From NCBI RefSeq assembly GCF_000621125.1, contig NZ_KK211214.1, positions 809,300 to 873,299 of the forward strand: DNA of 64,000 nucleotides, read 5' to 3'. How positions within the stretch are numbered: the first letter of the stretch is position 1; each line of letters opens with the position of its first letter. Positions 7,921 through 17,033 of this stretch are shown piece by piece. This DNA is from Maribacter antarcticus DSM 21422. GTDB taxonomy: Bacteria; Bacteroidota; Bacteroidia; Flavobacteriales; Flavobacteriaceae. The notes under the pieces are model-generated. The model made no database searches and was not told the DNA's origin. It saw only the letters and a program-made list of their open reading frames with translations. Position numbers and translations under genes: made by a program.

Positions 7921-10900
7921 ATGCGAATACTACTCCCGGAATTATCTTCTTTAAAAACCGCTACGAAAACATTTCTTTTTATTCTAGTCTCCTTGTCCAT
8001 TGTATCCTGCAGCACCAGAGCAACGGAAATTTTAGTTTTTAGCAAAACTGAAGGTTTTAGACATGGCTCCATTGAATCAGGTATTGTCGCTATTGAAAAA
8101 ATGGGAAGGGAATCTGGATTTAGTGTAATTGCTACAGAAGATGCGAAATACTTTGAAGAAGACTCCTTAAAGCAATACGCGACCGTTATCTTTCTGAATA
8201 CTACTAAAGACGTTTTGAATGATGTACAGCAGGCCGATTTTGAACGCTATATTCAAGCAGGGGGTGGTTTTGTAGGTATACACGCCGCTACAGATACCGA
8301 ATATGATTGGCCTTGGTATACAAAGTTGGTGGGCGCTGTTTTTGATAGTCATCCAAGAATACAAGAAGCACAACTTCTAATTAACGAAGCCAAGCATCCG
8401 ACAACCAAACATCTAGATTCTGTTTGGATAAAAAGCGACGAATGGTACAATTTCAAAAATATAAACCCGGACATAAACATTCTAATACGTATTGATGAAA
8501 CGAGCTACGAAGGCGGAACCAATAAGAACAACCACCCCATTTCTTGGTATCATGAGTATGATGGTGGCCGTGCCTTCTACACCGAGATGGGGCATACCAA
8601 TGAAACTTTTGAAAACCCTAAATTTTTGGAACACCTAAAGGAGGGTATCGAATATGCAGTTGGAAATGGTACGTTAGAGTATGATTTAGCCACTACCGAT
8701 AGAGTTCCACCAGAAGACCGTTTTGTTAAAAAGGTACTTGATTTTAACCTGAACGAGCCGATGGAACTTGATGAACTGCCAGGGAAGGGTATTTTATTTA
8801 TCGAACGTAGAGGTATATTAAAGCTTTTTGATTTTGAAACGGAAGAGACAAAGACTATCGCCGAATTAGAATTATTTTACGGTAACGAAGATGGACTTAT
8901 AGGTCTTGCTGTTGATCCTAATTACGAGGATAATAATTGGATTTATCTATTTTATTCGAAAGCTGGTGAAATCTCACAACAGCATATTTCGAGATTTGAT
9001 CTGGTCGAAAATAAACTCGATTTAGATTCTGAAAAAATACTACTTACCATCCCTACAGACCGTCATTGTTGCCATAGCGGAGGTTCCTTGGAGTTTGGTC
9101 CGAATGGTAATCTGTTCATTGCGGTGGGGGATAATACAAACCCGTTTGAATCCTCGGGTTTCGCCCCTATTGATGAGCGGGAAGGAAGAAAAGCGTGGGA
9201 TGCGCAAAAATCTTCAGCCAATACAAACGACCTACGGGGTAAGATTCTTCGTATTAAACCAGAAACAGATGGATCTTATAGTATTCCTAAGAACAATCTT
9301 TTTCCAGAAGGAACGCCAAAAACGAGATCTGAAATCTATGTGATGGGTAATCGCAATCCCTTTCGGCATTCCATAGACAGTAAAACAGGGTATCTATACT
9401 GGGGCGATGTAGGCCCGGATGCTGGAAAGACAGACCCAAATCGCGGTCCAAGTGGTATGGGTGAATATGATCAAGCCCGTCATGCTGGATTTTGGGGCTG
9501 GCCATACACAAGAGGGTATAACGAGCCTTACAACGATTTCGATTTCACCTCAGAAACAGCGGGACCAAAGTTTGACCCAGATAATTTAGTCAATGATTCT
9601 CCTAACAATACCGGAATTCAAAACTTACCACCAGCGCAAAAGTCCATGATACCCATGACCTATTATCGCTCTGAAGAATTTCCGTGGATGGGTGATGGCG
9701 GTATAAATCCGATGGCAGGACCCGTGTACCGAGCTTCTGATAATCCCAATGCTGAGATAGCCTTCCCAAATTATTTTGAAGGTAAATTGTTTGTTTATGA
9801 GTGGATGCGTGATTGGGTGTATGTAATTACGATGGATGAAGACGAGAACTATGTGAAAGCAGATGCCTTTATGCCCAACACAGAATTTTCCCACCCAATG
9901 GATATGATTTTCGGTGTTGATGGGAAAATGTATGTTTTGGAATACGGTCAAAAATGGAATTCACAAAACTTAGACGCCCGTCTGAGTAGCATTTCCTATT
10001 TGTCAGGAAACCGAAGCCCCATTGCTAAAATAGGAAAGGATAAAATCGTAGGAGCCTCTCCATTAACCGTGCAATTTACAGGAAGCGAATCTTTGGATTA
10101 CGATGGTGATGAACTAAGCTATGAATGGTCCTTTACCGATGATGCTATGCAATCTTCCGAAGAGAACCCCAAATTTATTTTCGAGAATGATGGAATCTAT
10201 AACGTACGATTGAAAGTATCCGATACTAAAGGAAATGCAACAACTAGCAATACGAAAATCTTGGTTGGTAACGACGCTCCGACATTATCTATTGAAGTTT
10301 TGGAAAATGATTCGACCTATTGGCATGGTAAAAAAATAGACTATAAGATTATCGTAAACGACAGGCAGGATGGAACCACTTTGGATAATTCTATTTCTCC
10401 TAAAAATGTTAAAGTAACTTTTGATTATATACCTGAAGGAAAGGATATGGTAAAAGCGACAATAGGACATCAAAGAAATGTTATTCACGAAGGAAGAAGG
10501 ATAATAGAAGCTTCTGACTGTAAGGCCTGCCATGCCACTATTGAAAACGTGAATGGTCCTAGTTATACTGAAATCGCAATGAGATACGGAAAAGCAGATA
10601 CTGGTTACCTGGTGTCTAAAATTATTAAAGGCGGTGGTGGTGTTTGGGGTGAAAGTGCTATGTCTGCACATCCGCAATTGAATATGGAAGAGGTAACCCA
10701 AATCGTTAACTATATTCTCACGTTAAAACCGAATAAAGAAGAGGTCCAAGCTTCGTTACCCTTAGAAGGCACATTGACGTTCAACAAACATGCCCCTTCA
10801 AAGGGCGAGGGTACCTATGTGCTCATGGCCTCTTATAGAGACCAAGGAAACGCTGGGCAGCCAGAATCGGAGTTGAACATTCAAGGGCAATTTATTTTCT

Positions 10901-11301
10901 ATAGTCAAAAAATTGAAGCGGAAGATGCCAATGAAATAAGTGAAGGAACAAACACGTGGAGCACTAATGCTGTAAAAATTGTTGGTGGGTTAGTTCATAA
11001 TTCTTTTCTACGATTCGATAATGTGAACCTAGAAAATCTGCACCACCTGAAATATGCTGCTTTCTATGCCGGAAACTATGACTATAAGGGTGTTTTAGAA
11101 ATTAGACAAGGGGCAGTTGATGGTCCTATTATCGGTAAGCAATCACTACGTTATTCGGGCGCGGCAGAAACTATTTATTATGAAATCCCTGTAACACCGA
11201 CCTTAAAAAAAGAGACCCTATATCTTGTCTTTAAGAACCCAGAAAATGAGTTGCAGTATATTGGACATGCGGATTGGATTTCTTTTGATTTCCGAAGATA
11301 A
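7921..11301 (+). CDS. ThuA / PQQ-type sugar dehydrogenase / PKD / cytochrome c / CBM multidomain lipoprotein
   Basis: I chose ATG 7921 over an upstream TTG (7867) because it gives a lipoprotein signal (FLFILVSLSIVSCSTR, lipobox ending at Cys). Order in the 1,126 aa: ThuA-like domain at about 40-250 (ILVFSKTEGFRHGSIESGI, GGGFVGIHAATDTEYDWPWY); a beta-propeller glucose/sorbosone dehydrogenase at about 270-690 (GLIGLAVDPNYEDNNWIYLF, HCCHSGGSLEFGPNGNLF); a PKD domain (YEWSFTDDAMQSSEENPKF); a class I cytochrome c with haem motif CKACH; and a C-terminal carbohydrate-binding beta-sandwich (IEAEDANEISEG). By family knowledge such proteins oxidise sugars at the cell surface. The attached haem domain could take the electrons. 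The substrate is unknown. It appears monocistronic. Confidence 0.88.
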   Translation: MRILLPELSSLKTATKTFLFILVSLSIVSCSTRATEILVFSKTEGFRHGSIESGIVAIEKMGRESGFSVIATEDAKYFEEDSLKQYATVIFLNTTKDVLNDVQQADFERYIQAGGGFVGIHAATDTEYDWPWYTKLVGAVFDSHPRIQEAQLLINEAKHPTTKHLDSVWIKSDEWYNFKNINPDINILIRIDETSYEGGTNKNNHPISWYHEYDGGRAFYTEMGHTNETFENPKFLEHLKEGIEYAVGNGTLEYDLATTDRVPPEDRFVKKVLDFNLNEPMELDELPGKGILFIERRGILKLFDFETEETKTIAELELFYGNEDGLIGLAVDPNYEDNNWIYLFYSKAGEISQQHISRFDLVENKLDLDSEKILLTIPTDRHCCHSGGSLEFGPNGNLFIAVGDNTNPFESSGFAPIDEREGRKAWDAQKSSANTNDLRGKILRIKPETDGSYSIPKNNLFPEGTPKTRSEIYVMGNRNPFRHSIDSKTGYLYWGDVGPDAGKTDPNRGPSGMGEYDQARHAGFWGWPYTRGYNEPYNDFDFTSETAGPKFDPDNLVNDSPNNTGIQNLPPAQKSMIPMTYYRSEEFPWMGDGGINPMAGPVYRASDNPNAEIAFPNYFEGKLFVYEWMRDWVYVITMDEDENYVKADAFMPNTEFSHPMDMIFGVDGKMYVLEYGQKWNSQNLDARLSSISYLSGNRSPIAKIGKDKIVGASPLTVQFTGSESLDYDGDELSYEWSFTDDAMQSSEENPKFIFENDGIYNVRLKVSDTKGNATTSNTKILVGNDAPTLSIEVLENDSTYWHGKKIDYKIIVNDRQDGTTLDNSISPKNVKVTFDYIPEGKDMVKATIGHQRNVIHEGRRIIEASDCKACHATIENVNGPSYTEIAMRYGKADTGYLVSKIIKGGGGVWGESAMSAHPQLNMEEVTQIVNYILTLKPNKEEVQASLPLEGTLTFNKHAPSKGEGTYVLMASYRDQGNAGQPESELNIQGQFIFYSQKIEAEDANEISEGTNTWSTNAVKIVGGLVHNSFLRFDNVNLENLHHLKYAAFYAGNYDYKGVLEIRQGAVDGPIIGKQSLRYSGAAETIYYEIPVTPTLKKETLYLVFKNPENELQYIGHADWISFDFRR

Positions 11302-11323
11302 TTCGCCTTTAACTTTTGGTTAC

Positions 11324-11578
11324 TTATTTAAAGCCTACAGGATTAAGATAACCAAACGATTTGGGGAATAGATACATGGCCGAAATCAAAAAAACCGCTT
11401 TATGCCAGCCGATGGCGTGTAATATAGACCTATCCGTAAGGCCCTCTTGCAAATTTGGGTCATTAGGGTTGGTACTATAATCAATATCAGGAAACCGTTT
11501 TTTTAATTGTGAGATATAGATTACCGTAACCTCCTGTCCTTGATGCACTGGAACAGGAGTTAAATATTTGCTTAACAC
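11324..11578 (-). CDS. Doubtful 84-aa ORF
   Basis: This minus-strand ORF (MLSKYLTPVPVHQGQEVTVI, with a later DRSILHAIGWHKAVFLISAM hydrophobic part) lies between the large lipoprotein gene and meaB. The composition is protein-like and one membrane span is possible, yet I recognise no family and the ORF may be the tail of a lost gene. It is kept as a low-confidence call because it fills an otherwise empty gap of about 450 bases; the rest of that gap (11579-11760) shows nothing. Confidence 0.22.
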   Translation of the reverse strand: MLSKYLTPVPVHQGQEVTVIYISQLKKRFPDIDYSTNPNDPNLQEGLTDRSILHAIGWHKAVFLISAMYLFPKSFGYLNPVGFK

Positions 11579-11760
11579 ATAACCTGCTTGGTCATCACAA
11601 CTAATTTAATACACCCCCCGTTTAATGTACTCTACTGTAATGGCTATTTTTAGGTTCATTAGTTTGTATTTAAATTTCAAATAGCGTGCTATTTCTATGG
11701 TTGTTTTCTATTTGGTAATGAAACCTAAGAATTGATTTGTAATCCGTAAAAAACGAACCT

Positions 11761-12801
11761 TTATTTATTTCGATAAATAGCTAATAATTGTAGGGCGGCA
11801 TTAAAAGGCGAAAGTGTTCCATTCATTACTTTTTCTTCCAAATTAGGAAGCATCTTTTTGATTTTTGCATCTCGGTTAAAATCGTTTTTAAGGCTTTGTT
11901 CTATGTGCTGCAACAACCAGCTTTTGTTTTGTTCCTGTCTGTTCCGTTCAAAAAATCCATTTGCTTTGCTCGTTTTTACAAACTCTTCAATCACATCCCA
12001 GATAGGTTCTAAACCCTTGTTTTGCAAAGCGGAACAGCGCATGACCTTAGGAATCCACCCATTTTCTTTGGGAGGAAATAATTGCAAAGCTCTTCTAAAC
12101 TCTACTTCGGCGAGTTTTGCGGCTTTAAGGTTTTCGCCGTCCGCTTTGTTGATGGCGACCGCATCTGCCATTTCCATGATACCTCTTTTTATCCCTTGTA
12201 ATTCATCGCCTGCGCCAGAAAGTTTTAATAATAAAAAGAAGTCCACCATACTATGGACGGCAGTTTCGCTTTGTCCCACCCCAACAGTTTCTATAATAAC
12301 AATGTCGTAGCCAGCGGCCTCTAAAAGAATAATGCTTTCTCTGGTTTTTCTGGTCACCCCGCCAAGAGAACCTCCGGATGGCGACGGTCTTATAAACGCA
12401 TTAGGGTCTTGCACCAATTCTTGCATACGCGTCTTGTCTCCAAGTATGCTCCCTTTAGTTTTACTGCTAGTAGGATCTACAGTGAGTACCGCTACTTTTT
12501 TTTCCATTTGGGTAAGCATCTTTCCAAAACCTTCTATGAATGTGCTTTTTCCAACACCTGGTACGCCGGTAATGCCAATGCGGAGTGTTTCTTTTTTTTG
12601 AGATAAACAGGACTCGATAATACGATTCGCAATTGCTTGATGTTCTTGTTTTGTGCTTTCAACCAGAGTAATTGCTTTACTCAGGGCAGCTATGTTATTG
12701 CTAAGAATACCTGCAACAAGTTCTTCTGGTGCATAATGCTTTCCAGAGCTTCCTGCTTTTGGTTTTTTGAAAGTAGTAATCTTGGTACCGTTCTCGTTCA
12801 A
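11761..12801 (-). CDS. meaB: MeaB, methylmalonyl-CoA mutase-associated GTPase
   Basis: The protein has 346 aa, typical for the MeaB/ArgK G3E GTPases. Visible motifs are the P-loop GITGVPGVGKSTFIEGFG, the switch-type segment VLTVDPTSSKTKGSILGDKT, the G3-like DIVIIETVGVGQSE and the base-specificity motif INKADGEN. A C-terminal helical dimerisation part follows. MeaB loads and protects adenosylcobalamin-dependent methylmalonyl-CoA mutase, using GTP hydrolysis to gate cofactor transfer from the adenosyltransferase. A PduO-type adenosyltransferase lies at 44,897-45,472; the mutase itself is not in the window. A DUF2911 gene lies 3 bases upstream on the same strand, so the two are probably co-transcribed. 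Confidence 0.94.
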   Translation of the reverse strand: MNENGTKITTFKKPKAGSSGKHYAPEELVAGILSNNIAALSKAITLVESTKQEHQAIANRIIESCLSQKKETLRIGITGVPGVGKSTFIEGFGKMLTQMEKKVAVLTVDPTSSKTKGSILGDKTRMQELVQDPNAFIRPSPSGGSLGGVTRKTRESIILLEAAGYDIVIIETVGVGQSETAVHSMVDFFLLLKLSGAGDELQGIKRGIMEMADAVAINKADGENLKAAKLAEVEFRRALQLFPPKENGWIPKVMRCSALQNKGLEPIWDVIEEFVKTSKANGFFERNRQEQNKSWLLQHIEQSLKNDFNRDAKIKKMLPNLEEKVMNGTLSPFNAALQLLAIYRNK

Positions 12802-12804
12802 GGT

Positions 12805-13365
12805 TTATTTATTGATGGGAATACGAATCTTTATGGTATCCCACGATAGGTTTAGATACAACTGATTGTCGTCTTCAAATAACATCGTAAAATCTTCTAC
12901 CGCTATGGTAAGTTCCCTTGTTGGTATTTCTACTTGAAGTACATCCTGATCAGCATCTCTTGTGGTTTTCTGTCCACCACTCAATAGAGTAACACCCCAA
13001 TCGGGAACCTCTTTGTTAAAGATCACGTTCCAGCTATTTTTTTCTGGTATGGTCCATATGGAATAGGTTCCCGGCGGAAGGTCCTTATCTATAATTTTCA
13101 CGGTTTCTGAATTGGTAAAGGTCGTTGGTTCGTTGGCTCCTGTTCGCCAAACTTCACCAAACGGCACCAATTCTCCAAAAATCACTCTATTTTTTTTTGA
13201 TGGACTCGAGTAGTTTACCTGTAGTTCTGCACCCTTTAGAACGTAGGACGTGGTTTTTTCAGGACTATGCTTCTTGGTTTGCGTTTGTAACAAAGGCATA
13301 CCTACAAAGAAGAATAAGGCTCCCAGAACTACTAAAAAAATAAGTAATCTTTTTAAAAACTTCAT
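12805..13365 (-). CDS. DUF2911 domain-containing exported protein
   Basis: Start at 13365 (MKFLKRLLIFLVVLGALFFF) gives a clear N-terminal membrane anchor or signal; an upstream in-frame ATG (13389) would add eight polar residues before it. The mature part shows the DUF2911 pattern: ELQVNYSSPSKKNRVIFGEL, VPFGEVWRTGANEPTTFTNS, DLPPGTYSIWTIPEKNSWNV and IFNKEVPDWG, followed by a beta-rich end LYLNLSWDTIKIRIPI. The family is common in Bacteroidota, is predicted to be periplasmic and has no known reaction. It precedes meaB on the same strand with a 3-base gap. Confidence 0.85.
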   Translation of the reverse strand: MKFLKRLLIFLVVLGALFFFVGMPLLQTQTKKHSPEKTTSYVLKGAELQVNYSSPSKKNRVIFGELVPFGEVWRTGANEPTTFTNSETVKIIDKDLPPGTYSIWTIPEKNSWNVIFNKEVPDWGVTLLSGGQKTTRDADQDVLQVEIPTRELTIAVEDFTMLFEDDNQLYLNLSWDTIKIRIPINK

Positions 13366-13401
13366 AACTGTTGTTTTGGACTGGTTCAATCGAATTCATT
13401 T

Positions 13402-14310
13402 CTAAGGTACTAAATCAAACTTAAAGATGGTAATGTTGTTGTAGGTTTCGCCCGGTCTTAACACACTGTTTGGAAAGTCAGGTTGATTAGGTGCATCGGG
13501 ATAGTTTTGTGTCTCAAAGCAAATTCCTGGAAAATCCAAAGGCGTATACACCACAAGCGCAGGTTGATTTGTGTATACTTTCATGGAAATACCCGATCTA
13601 GCAGAATTAAGTTCTGCAACTTTTTCACTACCTAAATCTTTAACAAATACAGTATCCAATCGTTTAATGCCAATAGGTTTTGGTAATAAAAAATTATTGT
13701 CCGTAGCCCTTACAGGAATTATATTCCCCGTAGGCAATAGGTTTTCCTTTAATTCTAGATAATACGGGCAATTGAGTTGTAGTTCGTAATCGTCTACATA
13801 CGGACTCCCATCTATTTTAAAATAGGAATGGTTGGTAAGGTTGACTGTAGTGCTGCGGTCGGTTACCGCCTCATGAATAATCTGTAAGGTATTATTTACT
13901 AGTTTGTACGTAATGTTTGCTGCTAGGTTTCCGGGATAGCCTTCTTCCAAATGTTTACTGCGATAGGATAGCGTTACAAAGGGATCGTCGGTGTGATGTA
14001 CCTCTTCAATATTCCACGTTTTCTGGTTAAAACCTTCTTTACCGCCATGAAGATGTACACCGTCCTCTTGATGTATAAAGAATTTTTCCCTGTCCAGCTC
14101 AAAACCTCCGTTAGAAATACGGCCTGCGTAACGTCCCACACAGGCACCAAGGCAGTTTTCGTCTAACTTATACCTGCTGGGGTGGTTGTAACCAACCACG
14201 GTGTTCGTATAGTTGCCATCCTTTCCTTTTACCAGTAATTTTTGGATAATGGCACCGTAATCCAGCACAATAAGGGTAATAAACTCGTTGGAAATCGTAA
14301 CTTGTTTCAA
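13402..14310 (-). CDS. galM: Aldose 1-epimerase (galactose mutarotase)
   Basis: The protein has 302 aa without a signal peptide, so it is cytoplasmic. GalM family marks are GACVGRYAGRISNGGFEL, the substrate-binding HLHGGKEGFNQKTW, TVNLTNHSYFKIDG with the catalytic His, and the C-terminal ICFETQNYPDAPN carrying the catalytic Glu. It interconverts alpha and beta anomers of hexoses before kinase steps. It is somewhat short for the family (usually about 340 aa) because the N-terminal strand is trimmed. It lies upstream of, and is transcribed in the same direction as, the DUF2911 gene, and is divergent from the ECF sigma gene. Confidence 0.87.
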   Translation of the reverse strand: MKQVTISNEFITLIVLDYGAIIQKLLVKGKDGNYTNTVVGYNHPSRYKLDENCLGACVGRYAGRISNGGFELDREKFFIHQEDGVHLHGGKEGFNQKTWNIEEVHHTDDPFVTLSYRSKHLEEGYPGNLAANITYKLVNNTLQIIHEAVTDRSTTVNLTNHSYFKIDGSPYVDDYELQLNCPYYLELKENLLPTGNIIPVRATDNNFLLPKPIGIKRLDTVFVKDLGSEKVAELNSARSGISMKVYTNQPALVVYTPLDFPGICFETQNYPDAPNQPDFPNSVLRPGETYNNITIFKFDLVP

Positions 14311-14352
14311 GTGGTATGGTTCTAAGAATCTATGTAAAAATAGAAGAATTTT

Positions 14353-14377
14353 GTCACAACCATTTTTTTCTTTCGTC
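14353..14377 (+). promoter_or_regulatory. Candidate ECF-type promoter of the sigma-factor operon
   Basis: GTCACAAC at 14353-14360 and CGTC at 14374-14377 stand upstream of the sigma gene start at 14420, separated by a C/T-rich tract. An AAC-containing -35 and a CGTC -10 are typical of ECF sigma promoters, and many such operons autoregulate. The AAC-to-CGTC gap is 13 bases, shorter than the 15-17 usual in model ECF promoters, so this is tentative. Confidence 0.28.
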
Positions 14378-14419
14378 CTTTAGATAACAACAACTCAAAA
14401 ATCAATACCAGACCGGACA

Positions 14420-14962
14420 ATGTTTAAAATTGATGTCGTAGCGAAATGTAAGGCAAACGACCGGAAAGCGCAGCTAAAATTATATGAGCAATACTGTGAT
14501 GGTATGTATATCGTGGCCATGCGATTTTTACAGAATTCTGATGACGCGGAAGACGCGCTACAAGATGCTTTTATCAGTGCATTTCAAAAAATACATCAGT
14601 TTAGCGGTGAGGTTACTTTTGGGGCTTGGTTAAAGCGTATCGTAGTGAACAAATGCATCGATTTTCTAAAGTCCAAAAAACAGGATTTACTTTCCTTAGA
14701 AGAACACCATATGCAAGCTGTTGATGATGACGATTGGAGTGTAGGTTCGGAAATCTGTATAGATGAGGTAAAGGGGGCTATCCAGAATTTACCAGGAAAA
14801 TATAGGTATGTAGTACTCATGTATTTGGTAGAGGGATTTGATCACAAGGAAATTGCGCAGGTTTTGGAGTTGACCGAGACCACTAGCAGAACCCGTTTGT
14901 TGCGAGGGAAAGGATATTTAAAATCAGCATTAATAAAGAAAGGCTATGGGACAGGATCTTAG
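14420..14962 (+). CDS. ECF-subfamily RNA polymerase sigma factor
   Basis: The protein has 180 aa. Region 2 is seen in QLKLYEQYCDGMYIVAMRFL and NSDDAEDALQDAFISAFQKI, the core-binding part with the usual 'DAEDALQDAF' signature, and in FGAWLKRIVVNKCIDFLKSK. Region 4 is seen in LPGKYRYVVLMYLVEGFDHK, EIAQVLELTETTSRTRLLRG, a helix-turn-helix for the -35 element. The 3' end overlaps the next ORF by 17 bases, and that ORF overlaps the third by 29 bases, so the three form one translationally coupled operon: sigma factor, membrane anti-sigma-like protein, exported adhesin-like protein. Confidence 0.93.
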   Translation: MFKIDVVAKCKANDRKAQLKLYEQYCDGMYIVAMRFLQNSDDAEDALQDAFISAFQKIHQFSGEVTFGAWLKRIVVNKCIDFLKSKKQDLLSLEEHHMQAVDDDDWSVGSEICIDEVKGAIQNLPGKYRYVVLMYLVEGFDHKEIAQVLELTETTSRTRLLRGKGYLKSALIKKGYGTGS

Positions 14963-15521
14963 GGAAATGTTCGATCGAGAACGTAAAGAGGCTCGGTTTG
15001 CATTAAAGAAAGGACATGATAAACGATTTTCAAATAAGTTGGATAAGGCCTTACCTAGAGCCAAAAAACGCTTTGGTTTACTGAAGATTGCAGCATCGGT
15101 ATTGGTGCTCTGCGGTCTTGGAATTACGGCTTATGTACAAGTTACAGAGAAGGATAGCATTTCGACTACAGTAGCGAACAAGCAGCAGGAGAATAGTCCT
15201 TTTTCGCTAGGCGATTTATCTCCCGATTTAAAAAAGGTGGAAAATTATTATGTCGCAAACATCAACCTAGAGTTTTCAAAATTGGAAGTTTCCGAACATA
15301 ATAAGGCAGTGGTAGATAGTTTTATGGACCGATTATCTGAGTTGAACGACGAGTATGAATCGCTCACGATAGAATTGAATCAGATGGGCCCCAACGACCA
15401 AACTATATCCGCATTAATAGAAAATTTACAATTACGCTTGCAGTTATTACAGAAATTAAAAAAGAAATTAAAGCAATTAAAAACATCAAAAAATGAACAG
15501 ACCTACAACAATAGCATCTAG
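14946..15521 (+). CDS. Membrane protein, probable anti-sigma factor
   Basis: The protein has 191 aa. A charged cytoplasmic N-terminus (FDRERKEARFALKKGHDKRF) is followed by one membrane span at about 45-63 (LLKIAASVLVLCGLGITAYV) and a predicted periplasmic part with a long helical C-terminus (LIENLQLRLQLLQKLKKKL). No zinc-binding (HxxxCxxC) anti-sigma motif is present. Position directly after an ECF sigma gene with overlapping codons, plus single-span topology, suggests that it restrains the sigma factor at the membrane. This is inference from context, since the sequence alone fits no anti-sigma family that I recognise. Confidence 0.65.
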   Translation: MGQDLREMFDRERKEARFALKKGHDKRFSNKLDKALPRAKKRFGLLKIAASVLVLCGLGITAYVQVTEKDSISTTVANKQQENSPFSLGDLSPDLKKVENYYVANINLEFSKLEVSEHNKAVVDSFMDRLSELNDEYESLTIELNQMGPNDQTISALIENLQLRLQLLQKLKKKLKQLKTSKNEQTYNNSI

Positions 15522-16974
15522 GCAACTCATCATTGCACTAGGTTTTTTTGCCATTCCATTTTGCCTTGGAGCACAAAAACAAACGAAGACGTTTACCGAA
15601 AGTTTTGAGGTAAAAAAGGATGCCGTTCTGGATATTAATACCAGTTATGCGGATATTGAATTTGAAACATGGGACCAAGATAGGGTTACGGTAACTGCTA
15701 TATTTGAGCTGGAGGGTGCTACCAAAGAAGAGGCTAAGGATTATTATGACAACGTGCCTATTGAGATTTTAGGGAATAGCAAAAAAGTGTCTATTACCGC
15801 TAAATCAGAGCGAATGGGCTTATTCCCTGACCGAGAATTTAATATTGATTTTGAGGATTTTGACATCGATATTCCAGATGTTTCCTCTTTTGTGGTAGAG
15901 ATGTCTCAAATAGCACCCTTTCCAGAAATACTAGACATGCCACCCTTGCCCATGACGACTGCGTTCCGTTTTGATTATGATGCCTATAAAAAAGATGGAG
16001 AAAGGTATATGAAGAAATGGCAGAAAAACTTTGAAAAGAGTTTTGACAAGAAGCATCAAAAAAGACTGGAGGACTGGGGCGAGAAAATGGAAAAGCGCGC
16101 GGAGGAATTTGAAGGTCGCATGGAGGAACAGGAGGAAAAAATAGAAGTTTATGAGAAACAAAGAAATAAATTGTTAGAAGCTAGGATAGAAAAGCGCAAT
16201 CAAAAAATGGAAGCGTATGAAGAAAGAAGAAACGTATTAGTGCAAAAAAGAGAAAAAGTTATTGTGGAGCGTTTGAGAGGACGAGATTCTATCCGCTTTT
16301 TTAGAACAGATAGCATAAGGTCCTCTCCAAATACTTTTTACTTTTTATCTGACGGTCGAAACAAAAATTATAAAATAAAAAAGACTATTAAAATAAAACT
16401 GCCAAAGACAACACGTATTCAAATGAACGTGCGCCATGGAGAGGTGAAATTAGCAGAGAATACAAACAATCTAAACGCGACATTGTCCCACTCAAGTTTA
16501 TATGCCAGCAGCATAGACGGCGGGGATACCAAGGTATTCGCCTCTTATTCCCCTGTTAGCGTTCAAAGATGGATCCGGGGGCAACTACAGGCCAATTATT
16601 CCAAAAATGTGTCTTTGTCTCAAGTTCTGGACCTACAATTGAACACGACTTCTTCTGATGTAGCTATAGATGAACTTTTGGGAAAAGCCTTTATAAAAAG
16701 TGATTTTGGTCCCTTGGTCATAAAATCATTAGGGAATACGTTCGAAGAATTGGACCTATCCTTGAAAAATGCTGAGTTACGGTTGCCGCTGCCCAATAGT
16801 CCTACCGCTATATATATTAAAGGAACAAACTCCGAACTAACGACACCTAGCAGTTTACAACTGGTAGCCACAAAAAACGGAAACACTATCATTCATAAGG
16901 GAAACCATCTGAAAGGTAATGGTGGTGCTATCATACACATCACATCTGAATATAGTGATGTGGTGATAGAGTAA
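15493..16974 (+). CDS. Exported adhesin-like (DUF4097-type) protein with a charged coiled-coil insert
   Basis: The protein has 493 aa, with a signal peptide (LIIALGFFAIPFCLGAQ). Residues 30-110 form a beta-rich repeat typical of DUF4097-like putative adhesins (EVKKDAVLDINTSYADIEFE, DRVTVTAIFELEG). At about 170-265 lies an extremely charged coiled coil (MEKRAEEFEGRMEEQEEKIE, EKRNQKMEAYEERRNVLVQK). The C-terminal 200 residues return to beta-helix-like repeats (IKIKLPKTTRIQMNVRHGEV, SDVAIDELLGKAFIKSDFG). It is the last gene of the ECF operon and may be a cell-surface sensor or effector of that system. The coiled-coil insertion into an otherwise beta-stacked protein is unusual. Confidence 0.7.
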   Translation: MNRPTTIASRQLIIALGFFAIPFCLGAQKQTKTFTESFEVKKDAVLDINTSYADIEFETWDQDRVTVTAIFELEGATKEEAKDYYDNVPIEILGNSKKVSITAKSERMGLFPDREFNIDFEDFDIDIPDVSSFVVEMSQIAPFPEILDMPPLPMTTAFRFDYDAYKKDGERYMKKWQKNFEKSFDKKHQKRLEDWGEKMEKRAEEFEGRMEEQEEKIEVYEKQRNKLLEARIEKRNQKMEAYEERRNVLVQKREKVIVERLRGRDSIRFFRTDSIRSSPNTFYFLSDGRNKNYKIKKTIKIKLPKTTRIQMNVRHGEVKLAENTNNLNATLSHSSLYASSIDGGDTKVFASYSPVSVQRWIRGQLQANYSKNVSLSQVLDLQLNTTSSDVAIDELLGKAFIKSDFGPLVIKSLGNTFEELDLSLKNAELRLPLPNSPTAIYIKGTNSELTTPSSLQLVATKNGNTIIHKGNHLKGNGGAIIHITSEYSDVVIE

Positions 16975-17033
16975 TAGAGACCTTCAGAAATATCCAACTA
17001 GGTACGCATGGGTATCAGCAAAAGAATACTCGT

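Noticed and set aside
12332-12849. Plus-strand ORFs opposite meaB
   Set aside because: They are antisense shadows; meaB itself has every GTPase motif.
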